DNA of 13,514 bases from Dimargaris cristalligena (GCA_027576995.1 JANBQC010000690.1:1-13514); one strand, 5' to 3'. Counted from the stretch's first letter, positions 1 to 9,949 are shown. Notes: generated by a model from the letters alone, not told the origin. Numbers and translations are program-made.

Positions 1-241
1 TGTAAATATAGGACGGAAAAGACCGGGTCCGAACGGCGCCAGGTGGGACTAAGGGGAAAATAGAGCACAGGGAGTAGGGACAGAATATACACCCAGAGTT
101 GGTGGAGATGAGCCACAGAGTAGAAAAAGACCACAGTAGCGACGAGGTGGTGGGTTCAGGGCGGAGTTTTAGTGGTTATGAGCGAGTTACACAGCCGGAG
201 CGAGTGTATGCTAAGGGGGGCAAGGGGGCGGAGTTTATATA
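1..241 (-). promoter_or_regulatory. Putative TATA box and CT-rich leader of a minus-strand gene off the left edge
   Basis: Read on the minus strand, 241-234 gives TATATAAA. It is followed leftwards by a long pyrimidine-rich stretch running to position 1. No ATG occurs on the minus strand between about 230 and 1, as expected of an untranslated leader whose start codon lies beyond the window. The two minus-strand genes in this window also have CT-rich leaders before their ATG. The TATA match and the missing ATG are seen directly; the downstream gene is inferred. The same AT-rich core could be chance. Confidence 0.35.
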
Positions 242-251
242 CTTTTGGTGT

Positions 252-263
252 ACACACACACAC
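252..263. repeat. Short (AC)n microsatellite
   Basis: Six AC units in a row, followed by a degenerate AC-rich continuation to about 277 (CGCATACACAGACACG). It lies just upstream, in minus-strand sense, of the putative TATA box at 234-241. No function is evident. Confidence 0.8.
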
Positions 264-277
264 GCATACACAGACAC

Positions 278-2925
278 GTAGAGAGGGAAAATGCGACGGA
301 GCGGGGACCGTGGTAATGGTGTACGGGGTCGAAGTCGAGTTGTGCGGAACAATACAGTTAGAGGGTAAGGGAATGACGCGGAGGTCACAGCAGGATAAAC
401 AACTTAGGTGCGATAAACGAGAGTAGAGCTAAGGTCAGTTAGGCAATGATAAACTAGCGAGCCAGGTTCACTGAAATGCTAAACGGGATGAATGGGCCAA
501 GAAGCCTAAAGAAAGTAAGATAAAGAGAGAGAGGGGGGGAAGAAGGGAAGAGGAGACTATATCTTTTGATGGGATAACAGTAGGCGGTAGGCCCGATAAA
601 TAGTACTGCTCGGTAGTTCGATTAAATGAAGCAATAGGCGACCCGCTGTTTATTAAGTAGTCGGAAAGCCCGCCGGGATCGTCCTATTCTATTGACCTCT
701 CCCTCTCCTTCCTCTCTTTCGCTGCCGGTTCGTCAGCCCCCTCCTTCCGCTTTAGCGCTCGAGTAAAGTGCTCGTCCAAGTGAGCGCCACGGCTCTGGCT
801 TCGCTTCCGTTTTCGCCCTCCTCCCATCCTTTTTTTTTTGGAACGGGTCCTGAGGACTTCCTCGGACAATGTGGGGATAGACACCCCCTGCTAAGAACGT
901 TCGAATGGGAACGGCGGTCGATCCACCGAAGCAAAAACCACCCTACGTTAATTGGTCGTCGAATTTCAGCAATGATCAGATGTCCCTATAAAAACGGCCT
1001 ATATGAGCCGTACTATTTATATTTCGACCTGTGCCCTAGTTGGGTTATCCCTTGTTTCTATCAGGGTTCCTTAACCTCATTTTTGCTTAGCCACTTACTC
1101 TGGCCGGGTGGGGCTCTCGAATGGAAGTGGGAGAGGGAGGGAGGAGGGTCCAGTGACCGAGAAATTATGTCTTGCAGAAATGCGGTTCTCTTCCTCACCA
1201 TACTCTACAGCGGGGATTGCGACTCCAGCGCAGATTATTTGCCCAAATCTGTGAAGCCTGCGCGGTGGCGGTCTATTGCATCGCCACGGATAATCTGTAG
1301 GGTGCGATGCCCCTCATCGAGGCTGTAGAGCAGGGATATCTTTGCCCCAAATCCCAGCCCCATCGTCTACCCTCGTACCGGGCTTATTGGTGGGCTATAT
1401 CATTGTTTTCTAATGCGGTGATGGCCGGGATTCAAAATTCGAATTACCGAAAAGGAGGCCGTCGCCACAAATCCGGTCCTACAGAAAGCAGTAGTCCAAA
1501 ACCGGTGCCATGTCCGAAAGTCTATCAAAACGCAACTTTTAGGAGCGAGACTGGGGAGGAGGAGATGAGGGGAGAAGGTCGAGGCAAGGGTGAGTTCGGG
1601 ATGGTTAGAGAATCACTCATGCATGCCGGTGCAGATAACGGTTCCCCATTGATTGTTCTGCACAGCTATTAAACACCCCTTCCTTCTCATTTGGCTCCTT
1701 TATCCTCCTCGCTGGATACTAGTCTAGTCCCCCCCAACCGCTTAGCGCTGTTTCCCTAATATTTATACCGGTTGCAGTCAGCTGTGCCATGATGAATTCG
1801 GCTTGCATCCTCCCTCCCACTCATTTTTGGATTCGATAATACTTGCTTACTAGTGTACATTACCCACCTTCCTCCTATCCAATGGGTGGGTCTATTACAT
1901 GGCTAAATCCCGCCACCGCCTTCAGTAGTACTGTCTCTGATAAGCAATGTTTAGCATTGCTGTATGCCGGATTTTAAACAAAACGGCAATGGGAAAGTTC
2001 GTCGGATTGGGTGTTCAAACAGAAAACCCCGCCCCGATAAGCAGGATATTCATTGCATAGCCGAGGCAAATTTATCACAGGCTCGTCGACAATGGTCTTA
2101 TCAGAACGACGTGAGATAAAATAAAACATTCCCTCCCTCCCTCTCTCCAAACGATGCCGCCCAACAATTCCCGTCACAATAAGGTATTGTTCCAGCCGTT
2201 TGTCTTTAGGGGAGGAATCTCTTTCAAGATTAACGAGCCTTAGGTATAGAAAGCAGCAGCGCTAATCCCAGCTATGATCCATAGGCACATCTACAGCTAT
2301 ATATATATTTAATTTGTTGGCGAGCTAATATTAGTGTGATAACTAGGATGCAAGAATGCGGTTATAAAGAGGGATTGTCAACGAATGTCCTATAGATAAG
2401 TTGTTGTATTGCGGGCGGGGGCGATTACTAGGCTTTGATCATTATATTCGACATGGTTTACACTAGAGAAGCAAAAACCTGAATGATTCATTGGTGATTT
2501 AATCTGTATATTTGTGACATTAATGGACGCCCAAAGCGAGGGGGGGAGGTAGATGGTGCTCATGGTGGGTTTTAGTCCCACATACTCCCTCTCATCTCCA
2601 TCTCATTGGAACCACCATCACGCCAAATCCGCTGCTCTCTATCTACCAATGGTATGTTGCTAATTCAGCAAACCAAGTGTTCTAAATTCAATGAATTTTA
2701 TTTAAATAGATACCAATGAGTGTCAAAACCGCCCATTTCAGGCGGCTCAGGGGGTACGTGTAAAAATATTCTAGGACAGGGTATGGGATGAGGAAGGTAT
2801 CCATCCGCCCAATGGTCAAATTCGGGAGATACCAGCAGATTTACCCCTGGATTCGGGCTACAATAGGGCGCCAGAAAGCATGTAGGTAATACGTAGTCTA
2901 GGTAGAGATAGTCGATAAGTCCGAA
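278..2925. other. Long stretch without a recognised gene
   Basis: About 2.6 kb was read on both strands. The longest open frames run from 768 to 1328 and 1307 to 1672 on the plus strand. The first starts only at GTG, neither resembles a known family, and neither shows the C-ending codon preference of the real genes here. AG-rich sequence lies around 520-560, CT-rich plus-strand sequence around 690-840 including a run of ten T (830-839), and a (TA)n run at 2298-2308. The CT-rich part could be a leader of an unrecognised plus-strand transcript. A short hairpin (CCGCC, loop of 7, GGCGG) sits at 2729-2745. A fast-evolving or multi-exon gene cannot be excluded. Confidence 0.6.
2298..2308. repeat. 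(TA)n run
   Basis: Alternating TA from 2298 to 2308, in AT-rich intergenic sequence. A simple repeat with no evident function. Confidence 0.7.
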
Positions 2926-3476
2926 TTAGTGCTTCTTGTCACGCTTATCACCGTGGTGATGGTCGTGGTGGTCATCATGGCCATGGGTCTCCTCCCAGGG
3001 CTTCTTGGCCCCCTGTGTAAAAAAGAAGAAGCATCAAATTAAGAAATTAAAAAGTGGAAGGTGTTAGCGAACAAATGGAGTGGGTGAAGGCACAGTTACT
3101 GAATATCGGAGCTTAGATGGTTAAAATCCGCAGATTTAGAGTACTCCGATGCAATAGGTTTGAGGGGGTCCTCTTCTAAATTGATTAGGTCTGACAATAT
3201 CCCCCTTCCCCTAACGAGAGGGGGGCGGCCCATTCCGAGTGGTCTAAGCGCTGGTACAGAGTGGCTGTTCGTAATATATATAAAAATAACGACAACTCCC
3301 GCCTCCCGAAATGATAAAGATACTAAATAAACGGGGTATAGTGGCTAACTTACAATCAGATAGGCACCGTTTTCCCGCATTTGGTAGAACATCCAAAAGA
3401 ACAAAGTGGCGCCCACGAATTTGGCCGAATAGCGCTGGAAAGCGGGGACCTTGGGGGGAACGAAACCGGATACCAT
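2926..3476 (-). CDS. NADH:ubiquinone oxidoreductase (complex I) beta subcomplex subunit 2-like (NDUFB2/AGGG type)
   Basis: Two exons on the minus strand: 3476-3354 (41 codons) and 3012-2926 (28 codons plus TAA), giving 69 aa. The intron 3353-3013 (341 nt) has a GTAAGT donor, a T-rich tract and an ACACAG acceptor, in phase 0. The ATG has an ideal context (CCACCATGG). A hydrophobic single-span segment lies at about residues 20-33, with the pattern FFWMFY...NGAYLIGAKKPWEE at about 26-49, followed by a His/Asp-rich tail (residues 50-61) and a basic end KRDKKH. This order of aromatic membrane segment, G-x-x-x-x-G, PW(E/D) and His-rich tail matches the plant and fungal form of the AGGG accessory subunit of complex I, which sits in the membrane arm in the mitochondrial inner membrane. 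The pattern is seen directly. The family assignment is from recall; another small single-span mitochondrial protein is the main alternative. It lies in tandem with PCCB, 939 bases apart, with no sign of a shared transcript. Confidence 0.7.
3201..3224. repeat. GC-rich inverted repeat inside the complex I subunit intron
   Basis: CCCCCT at 3201-3206 pairs with AGGGGG at 3219-3224 across a 12-base loop, within the single intron of the NDUFB2-like gene. It could form a hairpin in the pre-mRNA. Function unknown; a chance pairing is possible. Confidence 0.35.
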
Positions 3477-4415
3477 GGTGGTTGGGTTAATGGGCTAGAA
3501 ATGGGCGCAAGAGTGCGGATAATAGGTAAGAGGATGTAAAGGAGTATACTAAGGAATAGCGTGGGGGAAGTTAGGGGAGTATAAAGGTATAGTACAAATT
3601 ATAAGTTGATCCGGAACGAAGCGAAGGTTTATCGAAGTAAGAGTGGCACTCAATAGGAATCGGATGGATCTCATGGAGGTTGGCTTAATGGGTAAAGTGG
3701 GTGTGGGGTTGTTGGCTTGAATCCAAATTTGGGGAGGGCCGCATTCGGGTTATACCTCCGCCGATTTTACCCTGTCTTCCCCCCCAATACTATTGCCCTC
3801 AACTCCTTCCTTGTAGAGAGAAAATTCAGCAGGGGGACCACCATGGGAATAAAATTAACATGGGTGCAGATTCTGGTTGTAAGACCCATTTGGTCACTAG
3901 AGATACTCATGAACCACGTAAAACAGGGTGAAGCTACCATGAATAAACGCTTATAAAGCACCCGGGTCTTCTCAGGTCCATAAATACCTAGAATCAGTCG
4001 GCTAATTCTCTAGTTACAGGCCAGTATACTTAACGCGCGTGCTCGCGCCAAATATAAATCATGCGCGGAGTTTTTCAAGTGCTGTATTTTAAAGGAACCC
4101 GGGAGTCCATTTAAAGAGGCTGCTCACCAAATCTTCTAGTAGTGGGTATACACCTTTAGGATTAGTTCGAGCGGATCAAACTAATCGAAAATACTGTATA
4201 CTTCTCCAAACAGGCGCACAGGTACACGTATGTAAATGGGTGTATGTATTATGGTATTTAAGGGGTAAAATGATCTTTCAAACAAACAAAAAAATGACGA
4301 GCGAGGGAGGCTAGGATAGGCCAGACTGTTTCGCCTTGAATTACCCCAACCATCTCCCACATCAAAAAGAGGCATTGGGTGTCAACGAATTTAGCATATC
4401 CTTCCCGCATGACTT
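3477..4415. other. Spacer between the NDUFB2-like gene and PCCB
   Basis: About 0.94 kb. The part near 3477-3680, read on the minus strand, is pyrimidine-rich and is probably the leader and promoter of the NDUFB2-like gene. The part near 4260-4415 is probably the 3' end of the PCCB transcript. Small open frames around 3701-3961 on both strands overlap each other and resemble nothing known. A GC hairpin (GCGCG-TGCT-CGCGC) lies at 4035-4048 in otherwise AT-rich sequence. Confidence 0.55.
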
Positions 4416-6417
4416 CTAAAGCGGGATATTGCCGTGCTTCTTGGGGGGATTGCTCAGCTTTTTGGTCGCCAAAATGGCCAAGTCCTCAATCAGACGGCTA
4501 CGAGTAACACTGGGGAGGATGATGTCGTCCAAGAAGCCACGTTTAGCAGCGGGTAAGGGGTTGGCGAACTTATCAGTATACTCCTTCACTCGCTCCTCGA
4601 TGTTGGCCTGGTTGCGGAAAATGATTTCCACCGCCCCCTTGGCGCCCATGACGGCAATTTCGGCGGTCGGCCAGGCGTAGTTAACGTCGCCCCGCAGGTG
4701 TTTGGAACTCATCACGTCGTAGGCACCGCCGTAAGCCTTGCGGGTGATCACGGTGAGCTTGGGTACGGTCGCCTCGGCGTAAGCGTAGAGAAGTTTGGCG
4801 CCATGGCGGATGATGCCGTTGTGCTCCTGGGCCGTGCCGGGTAGGAAGCCGGGAACATCGACCAGGGTGAGCAGCGGGATGTTGAAGGCATCGCAGAAAC
4901 GGACGAACCGGGCGGCCTTGACGGAGGCATTGATATCCAGGACACCGGAGGACACTAACGGCTGGTTACCCACCACACCGACAGTCTGGCCATCAAGACG
5001 GGCGAACCCGACGATGATGTTTTTGGCGTAGTCGGGCATGATCTCGAAGAAATTACCGTCATCCACCAGACGGGAGGCTACGTCCTTCATGTCGTAGGCC
5101 TTGGTGGAATCGGCGGGCACAATCGTGTCGAGGGCTTCGTCACCACGGGTGGCAGAGTCGTCGGTATGGCGCCGCGGGGACGGTTCTTGGTTCGACAAGG
5201 GCAGGAAGTCGATGAAGTCGCGGAGACGGGCGAGGGCCTCAATATCATTATCGAAGGCCTGATGGGCCACCCCGGACTTGGCGGTATGGGCCTTGCTTCC
5301 TCCAAGTTCTTCCTGGGTAACACTTTCATTGGTGACGGTCTTGACTACATCCGGGCCCGTGACAAACAGGTACGAAGTATCACGTACCATGAAGGTAAAG
5401 TCCGTCAGAGCGGGAGAGTAGACCGCTCCACCCGCGCAGGGGCCCATGATAAGGGAGATTTGGGGCACCACCCCTGAGGCCAGCACGTTGCGCTGGAAAA
5501 TATCGGCATAGCCGGCCAGCGAATCGACCCCCTCCTGGATCCGGGCACCGCCGGAGTCATTGAGACCAATCACGGGGGCCCCTACCAGCATGGCCTTGTC
5601 CATGATTTTACAAATCTTGGCGGCGTGGGTACGGGACAAACTGCCACCGAAGGTGGTGAAGTCCTGGCTGAAAATGTAGACGGTCCGGCCGTTGACTTTG
5701 CCGTGACCCGTCACCACCCCGTCGCCCGTGATAACCGTGTTCTGCATACCGAAATCTTCGCACTGGTGCTCGACAAAAGCATCGTACTCCCGGAAGGTGC
5801 CGGGGTCGACGAGGAGTTCAACTCGCTCGCGGGCGGTGAGCTTACCCTAATGGCGGAGAAAAGAGCAAGGGGTCCAATATCAAAAGGATTGGGGAGCGGT
5901 TTAATTATGCTAATTAGTATTCAAAGCTAGCGGGGCGGGGGGATCAGGATTATTAGATTATCTGCACGAACGTTGGTTTGCGTATCCGCTTCCTACCTTA
6001 TTGTGTTGGGCATCGATTCGCTTTTCTCCGCCTCCTAACTTGGCGGCCTGGCGTTTAGCCTCAATCTTCTGGGCCACAGGCTGTTGGTGATATTCCGAGA
6101 AGCATAGATATTTAGGATACAAAATAGTCGGGGCAGATGGTTTTATAAATGGACAAATAATAGCGAGCCTAAGGCGTCCTTTAGTGTGGAGCCAGTCGGC
6201 CAGAACCAACACCTGTCTGCATATATATGTGCCTTGCGAGGTTAGGTTAGGAGGGCAATGCTGGTAGGGACGGCTAGCTTACGTTAGTTTTCAGGGCCTG
6301 CATGGAGTAGGGCCGGGCTAAACTGAGGGAGCGGGGCACTTGCTGGGTCAGCAGGCGGGGGAGGGCGGTCTCGGTGCGGCGGGTAAGCCCCATACGCAGG
6401 GCGCGGAGGTGGGCCAT
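4416..6417 (-). CDS. PCCB: Propionyl-CoA carboxylase beta chain, mitochondrial
   Basis: Carboxyltransferase subunit of propionyl-CoA carboxylase. It moves CO2 from the biotin of the alpha subunit to propionyl-CoA, making methylmalonyl-CoA in the mitochondrial matrix. Three exons: 6417-6283 (45 codons), 6080-5997 (28 codons) and 5846-4416 (476 codons plus TAG), giving 549 aa against 539 in human. Intron 1 (6282-6081, 202 nt) and intron 2 (5996-5847, 150 nt) are phase 0 with GTAAGC and GTAGGA donors. Intron 2 has a TACTAAT branch-like motif. The ATG lies in CCACCATGG. Residues 1 to about 38 are Arg-rich and lack acidic residues except one Glu, as in a mitochondrial presequence. The hallmarks [12 protein letters not shown] (exon 2) and GKLTARER (start of exon 3) join exactly across intron 2. 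GGARIQEG is at 172-179, the oxyanion-type loop [16 protein letters not shown] at 208-223 and [11 protein letters not shown] at 442-452. Asp450 sits at the position linked to propionyl-CoA preference in Streptomyces PccB. The protein ends KKHGNIPL, as family members do. It is divergent from PCCA. Confidence 0.96.
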
Positions 6418-7209
6418 GGTGGTGGGCAAAGGACGGCCAGTGGGGTAGTTGGTGAGAGGAGATGTCGGGGGATGGAAGGTAAACTTAATAACTGAAGAAT
6501 AAAGGTGAAGCGCAAATGGAGGAGAGAGGGGACTTGAGTAGGTTGGGCAAGCACGGTCACTGACTAAGGAGGCTGGAGGACTACTACTGGGGCCGACATA
6601 CACCTCCCTTCTACCACGTTCCCACCGTGACTATTGGTATTACGGTAGGCCTGGGGAGCGCGATAGATAGCCACAAGCCAATGGGGCTGGGCTTCTCTGT
6701 AATGCCAGTCACAAGGTGTGCCAAAGACCTCGTAGATTATTCCCATCCCCTTACTCTGATGTTGTGGATAAATGCGCCCCATTGGATTCGGAGGTATATG
6801 CGCATTTTATCTAATCGCCCACCCTGCGGACTAACCAGCTGAGTTCCTTGATCATTTATTGAGCAGTGGCAACGGGAATACGCCCAATTAAATGCACCAA
6901 CAAAGCTGTATTATCCAGTCGGCGTGTGTTTGACTGAAGTGACTGTCCCTTTCCAGCCCAAGCGGCCCTTTCTATCTATTTTATTCCTCGCGTGACTTGC
7001 CCTCCCAACGGCCAAACCCCCGTCCCACCACCCCTTTTCTAGCGACTCTTCTCCCCTTCTCTCCCATTTCCACCTCTACTTCTTACTCATACATTCCCTC
7101 GTCTCGTGGCCAGCTCCACCTCCTTTTCCTTATCCTCTACCCCAGCTTACTCCCCTGCCCCAACCCATTTCCCACTCGTCCTGACTAGCCCCAAGGTCCG
7201 CCTGTCGTG
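6418..7209. promoter_or_regulatory. Shared divergent promoter region of PCCB and PCCA
   Basis: The 792 bases between the two start codons contain CT-rich leaders on opposite strands: minus-strand pyrimidines next to PCCB (about 6418-6560) and plus-strand pyrimidines next to PCCA (about 6997-7190). The core between them has four CCAAT-class boxes: ATTGG at 6633-6637 and 6781-6785, and CCAAT at 6678-6682 and 6884-6888. It also has TGACT half-sites on the plus strand at 6561, 6628, 6931, 6940, 6993 and 7182, and one AGTCA at 6707-6711. The motifs are seen directly; binding by CCAAT (HAP/NF-Y) or bZIP factors is inference. No third gene was recognised here. Confidence 0.7.
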
Positions 7210-9435
7210 ATGCTGCTTGTCCAGTCCTTCCGAGCGACCGCCCGCCTGTCGCCCCTCCGGGCCACTTGGACCACCCGCCACTCTACCCGCCGTTCCTTCC
7301 ATGTCTCCTCCAGCTATGCCGAACAGTACTTCAACAAAATCCTGGTGGCCAACCGGGGTGAAATTGCCTGCCGCGTGATGCGCACCGCTAAGAAGCTGGG
7401 TATCAAGACCGTGGCCATTTACTCCGACGCCGATGTCAACAGCCTCCATGTGCAGATGGCCGACGAGGCCGTCAACGTGGGCCCCGCCCCTACCAGTCAG
7501 AGCTACCTCAACATGGATCACATCATCCAGGCCGTTAAGGATACCGGTGCCCAGGCCGTCCACCCCGGCTACGGCTTCCTGTCCGAAAACGCCGCCTTCG
7601 TCGGGGCCCTGGAAAAGGCCGGTGCTACATTCATCGGCCCCGGGGTGGAGGCCATGGCCGCCATGGGTGATAAGATCCAGAGTAAAATCATCGCCGGCCA
7701 GGCCGGTGTCAACATCATCCCGGGTTTCAACGGTGTCGTGCGTGATACTGATCACGCCCTAGAAATCTCCCGTGACATTGGATACCCCGTCATGATCAAA
7801 GCCTCCGCCGGTGGCGGTGGTAAGGGTATGCGGATCGCTCACAACGATCAGGAAGTCATTGATGGTTTCAAGTTGGCCTCCACCGAGTCCCAGTCCAGTT
7901 TCGGGGACAGCCGTCTGCTGATTGAAAAGTTCATCGAAGAGCCCCGCCACATTGAAATCCAGATTCTGGCCGACAAGCACGGAAACACCCTGTACCTGCC
8001 CGAGCGGGAGTGCTCGATCCAGCGCCGGAACCAGAAGGTGATCGAAGAGGCACCCAGCACCAAACTGGACCCGGCTACCCGTAAGGCTATGGGCGAACAG
8101 GCGGTATCGCTGGCCAAGGGCGTGAATTACTCCTCGGCCGGTACCGTGGAATTCCTGGTGGATGCCCACCGCAACTTCTATTTCCTGGAAATGAACACCC
8201 GTCTGCAGGTCGAACACCCCATCACGGAATATATCACCGGTATTGATCTGGTCGAAGAAATGATCCGCGTGGCCGCCGGCCGCCCCCTGAAACTCACCCA
8301 ACCCGAAGTGCCCCTCAAGGGTTGGGCCATCGAGTCCCGCGTCTACGCCGAAGACCCCGAGAAGTACCTCCCCAGTATCGGTACCCTGCGCAAGTACCAG
8401 GAACCCCGCTCCCAGACCCCCTTGAACGAAATTCGGTGCGACTCGGGTATTGTGGAGGGTAGCGAAATCAGTATCCACTACGATCCGATGATCAGCAAGC
8501 TGTGCTCCTACGGACTCAACCGTACCGAGGCCATCGCCAACATGAAGTGGGCCCTGGACAACTACGTGATCCAAGGGGTCACCCACAATATCCCCCTACT
8601 CCGGGATGTGCTGGATCAACCCGACTTCCAGGCCGGGGCCTTGACCACCAACTTCTTGGCCGAACACTACCCCAATGGGTTCCGTGGCCACCGCCTCACT
8701 GCCGTCACCTGGAACGAACTGGCGACCGGTGCCGCTGTCGTGCATGCTATCCGCCAGATCCGTAATGCCACCCTGGATCGGGAAGACCACCGGACCGGTC
8801 CCGGTGAGTTGACCTACTACCCCGCCCTGCGTGAATGGTCCGCCCTGGTGCGCCGTCCTACTTCGGCCACGACGGAAGGCGAATCGGCCCAAACCACCGA
8901 GGCCTCCATTCACGTGGCCCTCCAAGGCGACGTTTTCGTCTACAATGCCACCAACCAGTTCACCGTCTCCATCAATGGTGGTACGCCCCAGCGGGTCGCC
9001 GTCGAATGGGCTATTGAATCCCCCCTCATCCGGCTGCGTTTCCTGGACGTGGCGTCCCCCGAAATTGCCGTCCCTGCCGAAATTACCCTGCAGTACCTCA
9101 GCACTTTACCTCTGGGCATGCGTCTCCAGCACTACGGTACCCACTTTGACCTCTCCATTTTGTCCGAAACCCAGAGCCAACTGCAACGGTTCATGAAGGA
9201 GAAGGCGCCCCTGGACTTGAGCAAGGTGGTCCTTTCCCCCATGCCTGGTCGTGTGGTAAGCTTGAACGTCAAGGAGGGCGACGTGATCGCCGAGGGTGAG
9301 GAACTGGTGGTGGTGGAAGCGATGAAGATGCAGAATGTGCTGCGGGCCCCCAAGGCCGGTAAGGTCAAGACTATCCATGTGGCGGCTAACGATACGGTCG
9401 GAGCCGACGACATTATCATGGAGCTGGAAGACTAG
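7210..9435 (+). CDS. PCCA: Propionyl-CoA carboxylase alpha chain, mitochondrial (biotin-containing)
   Basis: Biotin carboxylase and biotin-carrier subunit of propionyl-CoA carboxylase. It uses ATP and bicarbonate to carboxylate its own biotin, which the beta subunit then uses; known family members form an alpha6-beta6 dodecamer in the mitochondrial matrix. Single uninterrupted exon of 741 aa. The ATG at 7210 is the first in frame after a stop at 7186-7188, though its context (GTCGTGATGC) is weak. Residues 1 to about 35 are rich in Arg/Ser/Thr with no acidic residue, a mitochondrial presequence. The biotin carboxylase N-domain starts at FNKILVANRGEIACRV (41-56). The ATP-grasp glycine loop ASAGGGGKGM is at 198-207, ERECSIQRRNQK at 265-276 and EMNTRLQVEHPITE at 327-340, with the expected catalytic Arg331. 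A less conserved linker (about 510-665) corresponds to the BT domain that contacts the beta subunit. The C-terminal biotinyl domain has EAMKM, with biotinyl Lys706 (9325-9327) 35 residues from the end. Pyruvate carboxylase and methylcrotonyl-CoA carboxylase alpha are alternatives; the length and the adjacent PCCB favour PCCA. Confidence 0.95.
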   Translation: MLLVQSFRATARLSPLRATWTTRHSTRRSFHVSSSYAEQYFNKILVANRGEIACRVMRTAKKLGIKTVAIYSDADVNSLHVQMADEAVNVGPAPTSQSYLNMDHIIQAVKDTGAQAVHPGYGFLSENAAFVGALEKAGATFIGPGVEAMAAMGDKIQSKIIAGQAGVNIIPGFNGVVRDTDHALEISRDIGYPVMIKASAGGGGKGMRIAHNDQEVIDGFKLASTESQSSFGDSRLLIEKFIEEPRHIEIQILADKHGNTLYLPERECSIQRRNQKVIEEAPSTKLDPATRKAMGEQAVSLAKGVNYSSAGTVEFLVDAHRNFYFLEMNTRLQVEHPITEYITGIDLVEEMIRVAAGRPLKLTQPEVPLKGWAIESRVYAEDPEKYLPSIGTLRKYQEPRSQTPLNEIRCDSGIVEGSEISIHYDPMISKLCSYGLNRTEAIANMKWALDNYVIQGVTHNIPLLRDVLDQPDFQAGALTTNFLAEHYPNGFRGHRLTAVTWNELATGAAVVHAIRQIRNATLDREDHRTGPGELTYYPALREWSALVRRPTSATTEGESAQTTEASIHVALQGDVFVYNATNQFTVSINGGTPQRVAVEWAIESPLIRLRFLDVASPEIAVPAEITLQYLSTLPLGMRLQHYGTHFDLSILSETQSQLQRFMKEKAPLDLSKVVLSPMPGRVVSLNVKEGDVIAEGEELVVVEAMKMQNVLRAPKAGKVKTIHVAANDTVGADDIIMELED

Positions 9436-9942
9436 ACTTGCTTCGGACCAGTGCTAGGTACCAATTGGGTAAAAACGAATATTAACTAGGCATTCGTTTT
9501 GGATTAGTTCGTAGCCTAATTGTTGGGCGGTGAAGGGAGTCAGTAGAATGATTCGCTGTGGCATTTAAGCCAAACGGGGATTGCGGCTCCTTCTCTTCCT
9601 TCGCTCTACTTTGGTAGCCAATCTAGGTGATTTACTTTTAATTGATTTAGCAGATTCCCACCTCTTTATCTGAACTATAAATATCTCAACATATAAATAC
9701 TGTTATAAATTACATCCCTTATTCCCCTATACACGTGGATATTGCACCCTTTCCCCCCTCCGAATGGGACGAAGCAATGACTATACAACCCGGCTACGTC
9801 AGCGATTGACTTAATGATGGGGGTCTGGCAGTACCTCCATTGTTCGTACGAGGCTCCAATCAGCGATACACGCTGACCTTATCGGATCATCAAGCCAGGC
9901 AAGAGGGCCTCGCATTTAACGACGAAGGGCACTCCATCGATA

Positions 9943-9949
9943 TGAGTCA
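9943..9949. promoter_or_regulatory. TGAGTCA bZIP (Gcn4/AP-1 type) site, distal
   Basis: Perfect TGAGTCA, 449 bases upstream of the GRHPR start codon. It matches the consensus for Gcn4/Cpc1-type activators of amino-acid metabolism in fungi. The sequence match is direct; binding is inferred. Confidence 0.35.

Noticed and set aside
3701..3961. Three overlapping small open frames on both strands
   Set aside because: They are mutually exclusive, begin mostly with non-ATG starts, show no conserved motif and sit in a spacer with no codon bias.
6239..6251. Two TTAGG-like units resembling an insect-type telomere repeat
   Set aside because: Only two copies, inside PCCB intron 1; chance similarity.
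7759..8586. 275-codon open frame on the minus strand inside PCCA, and another at 7147-7755
   Set aside because: Both are antisense shadows of PCCA. Its GC-rich, C-ending codons suppress stops on the opposite strand, and the translations are Gly/Val/His-rich with no family resemblance.
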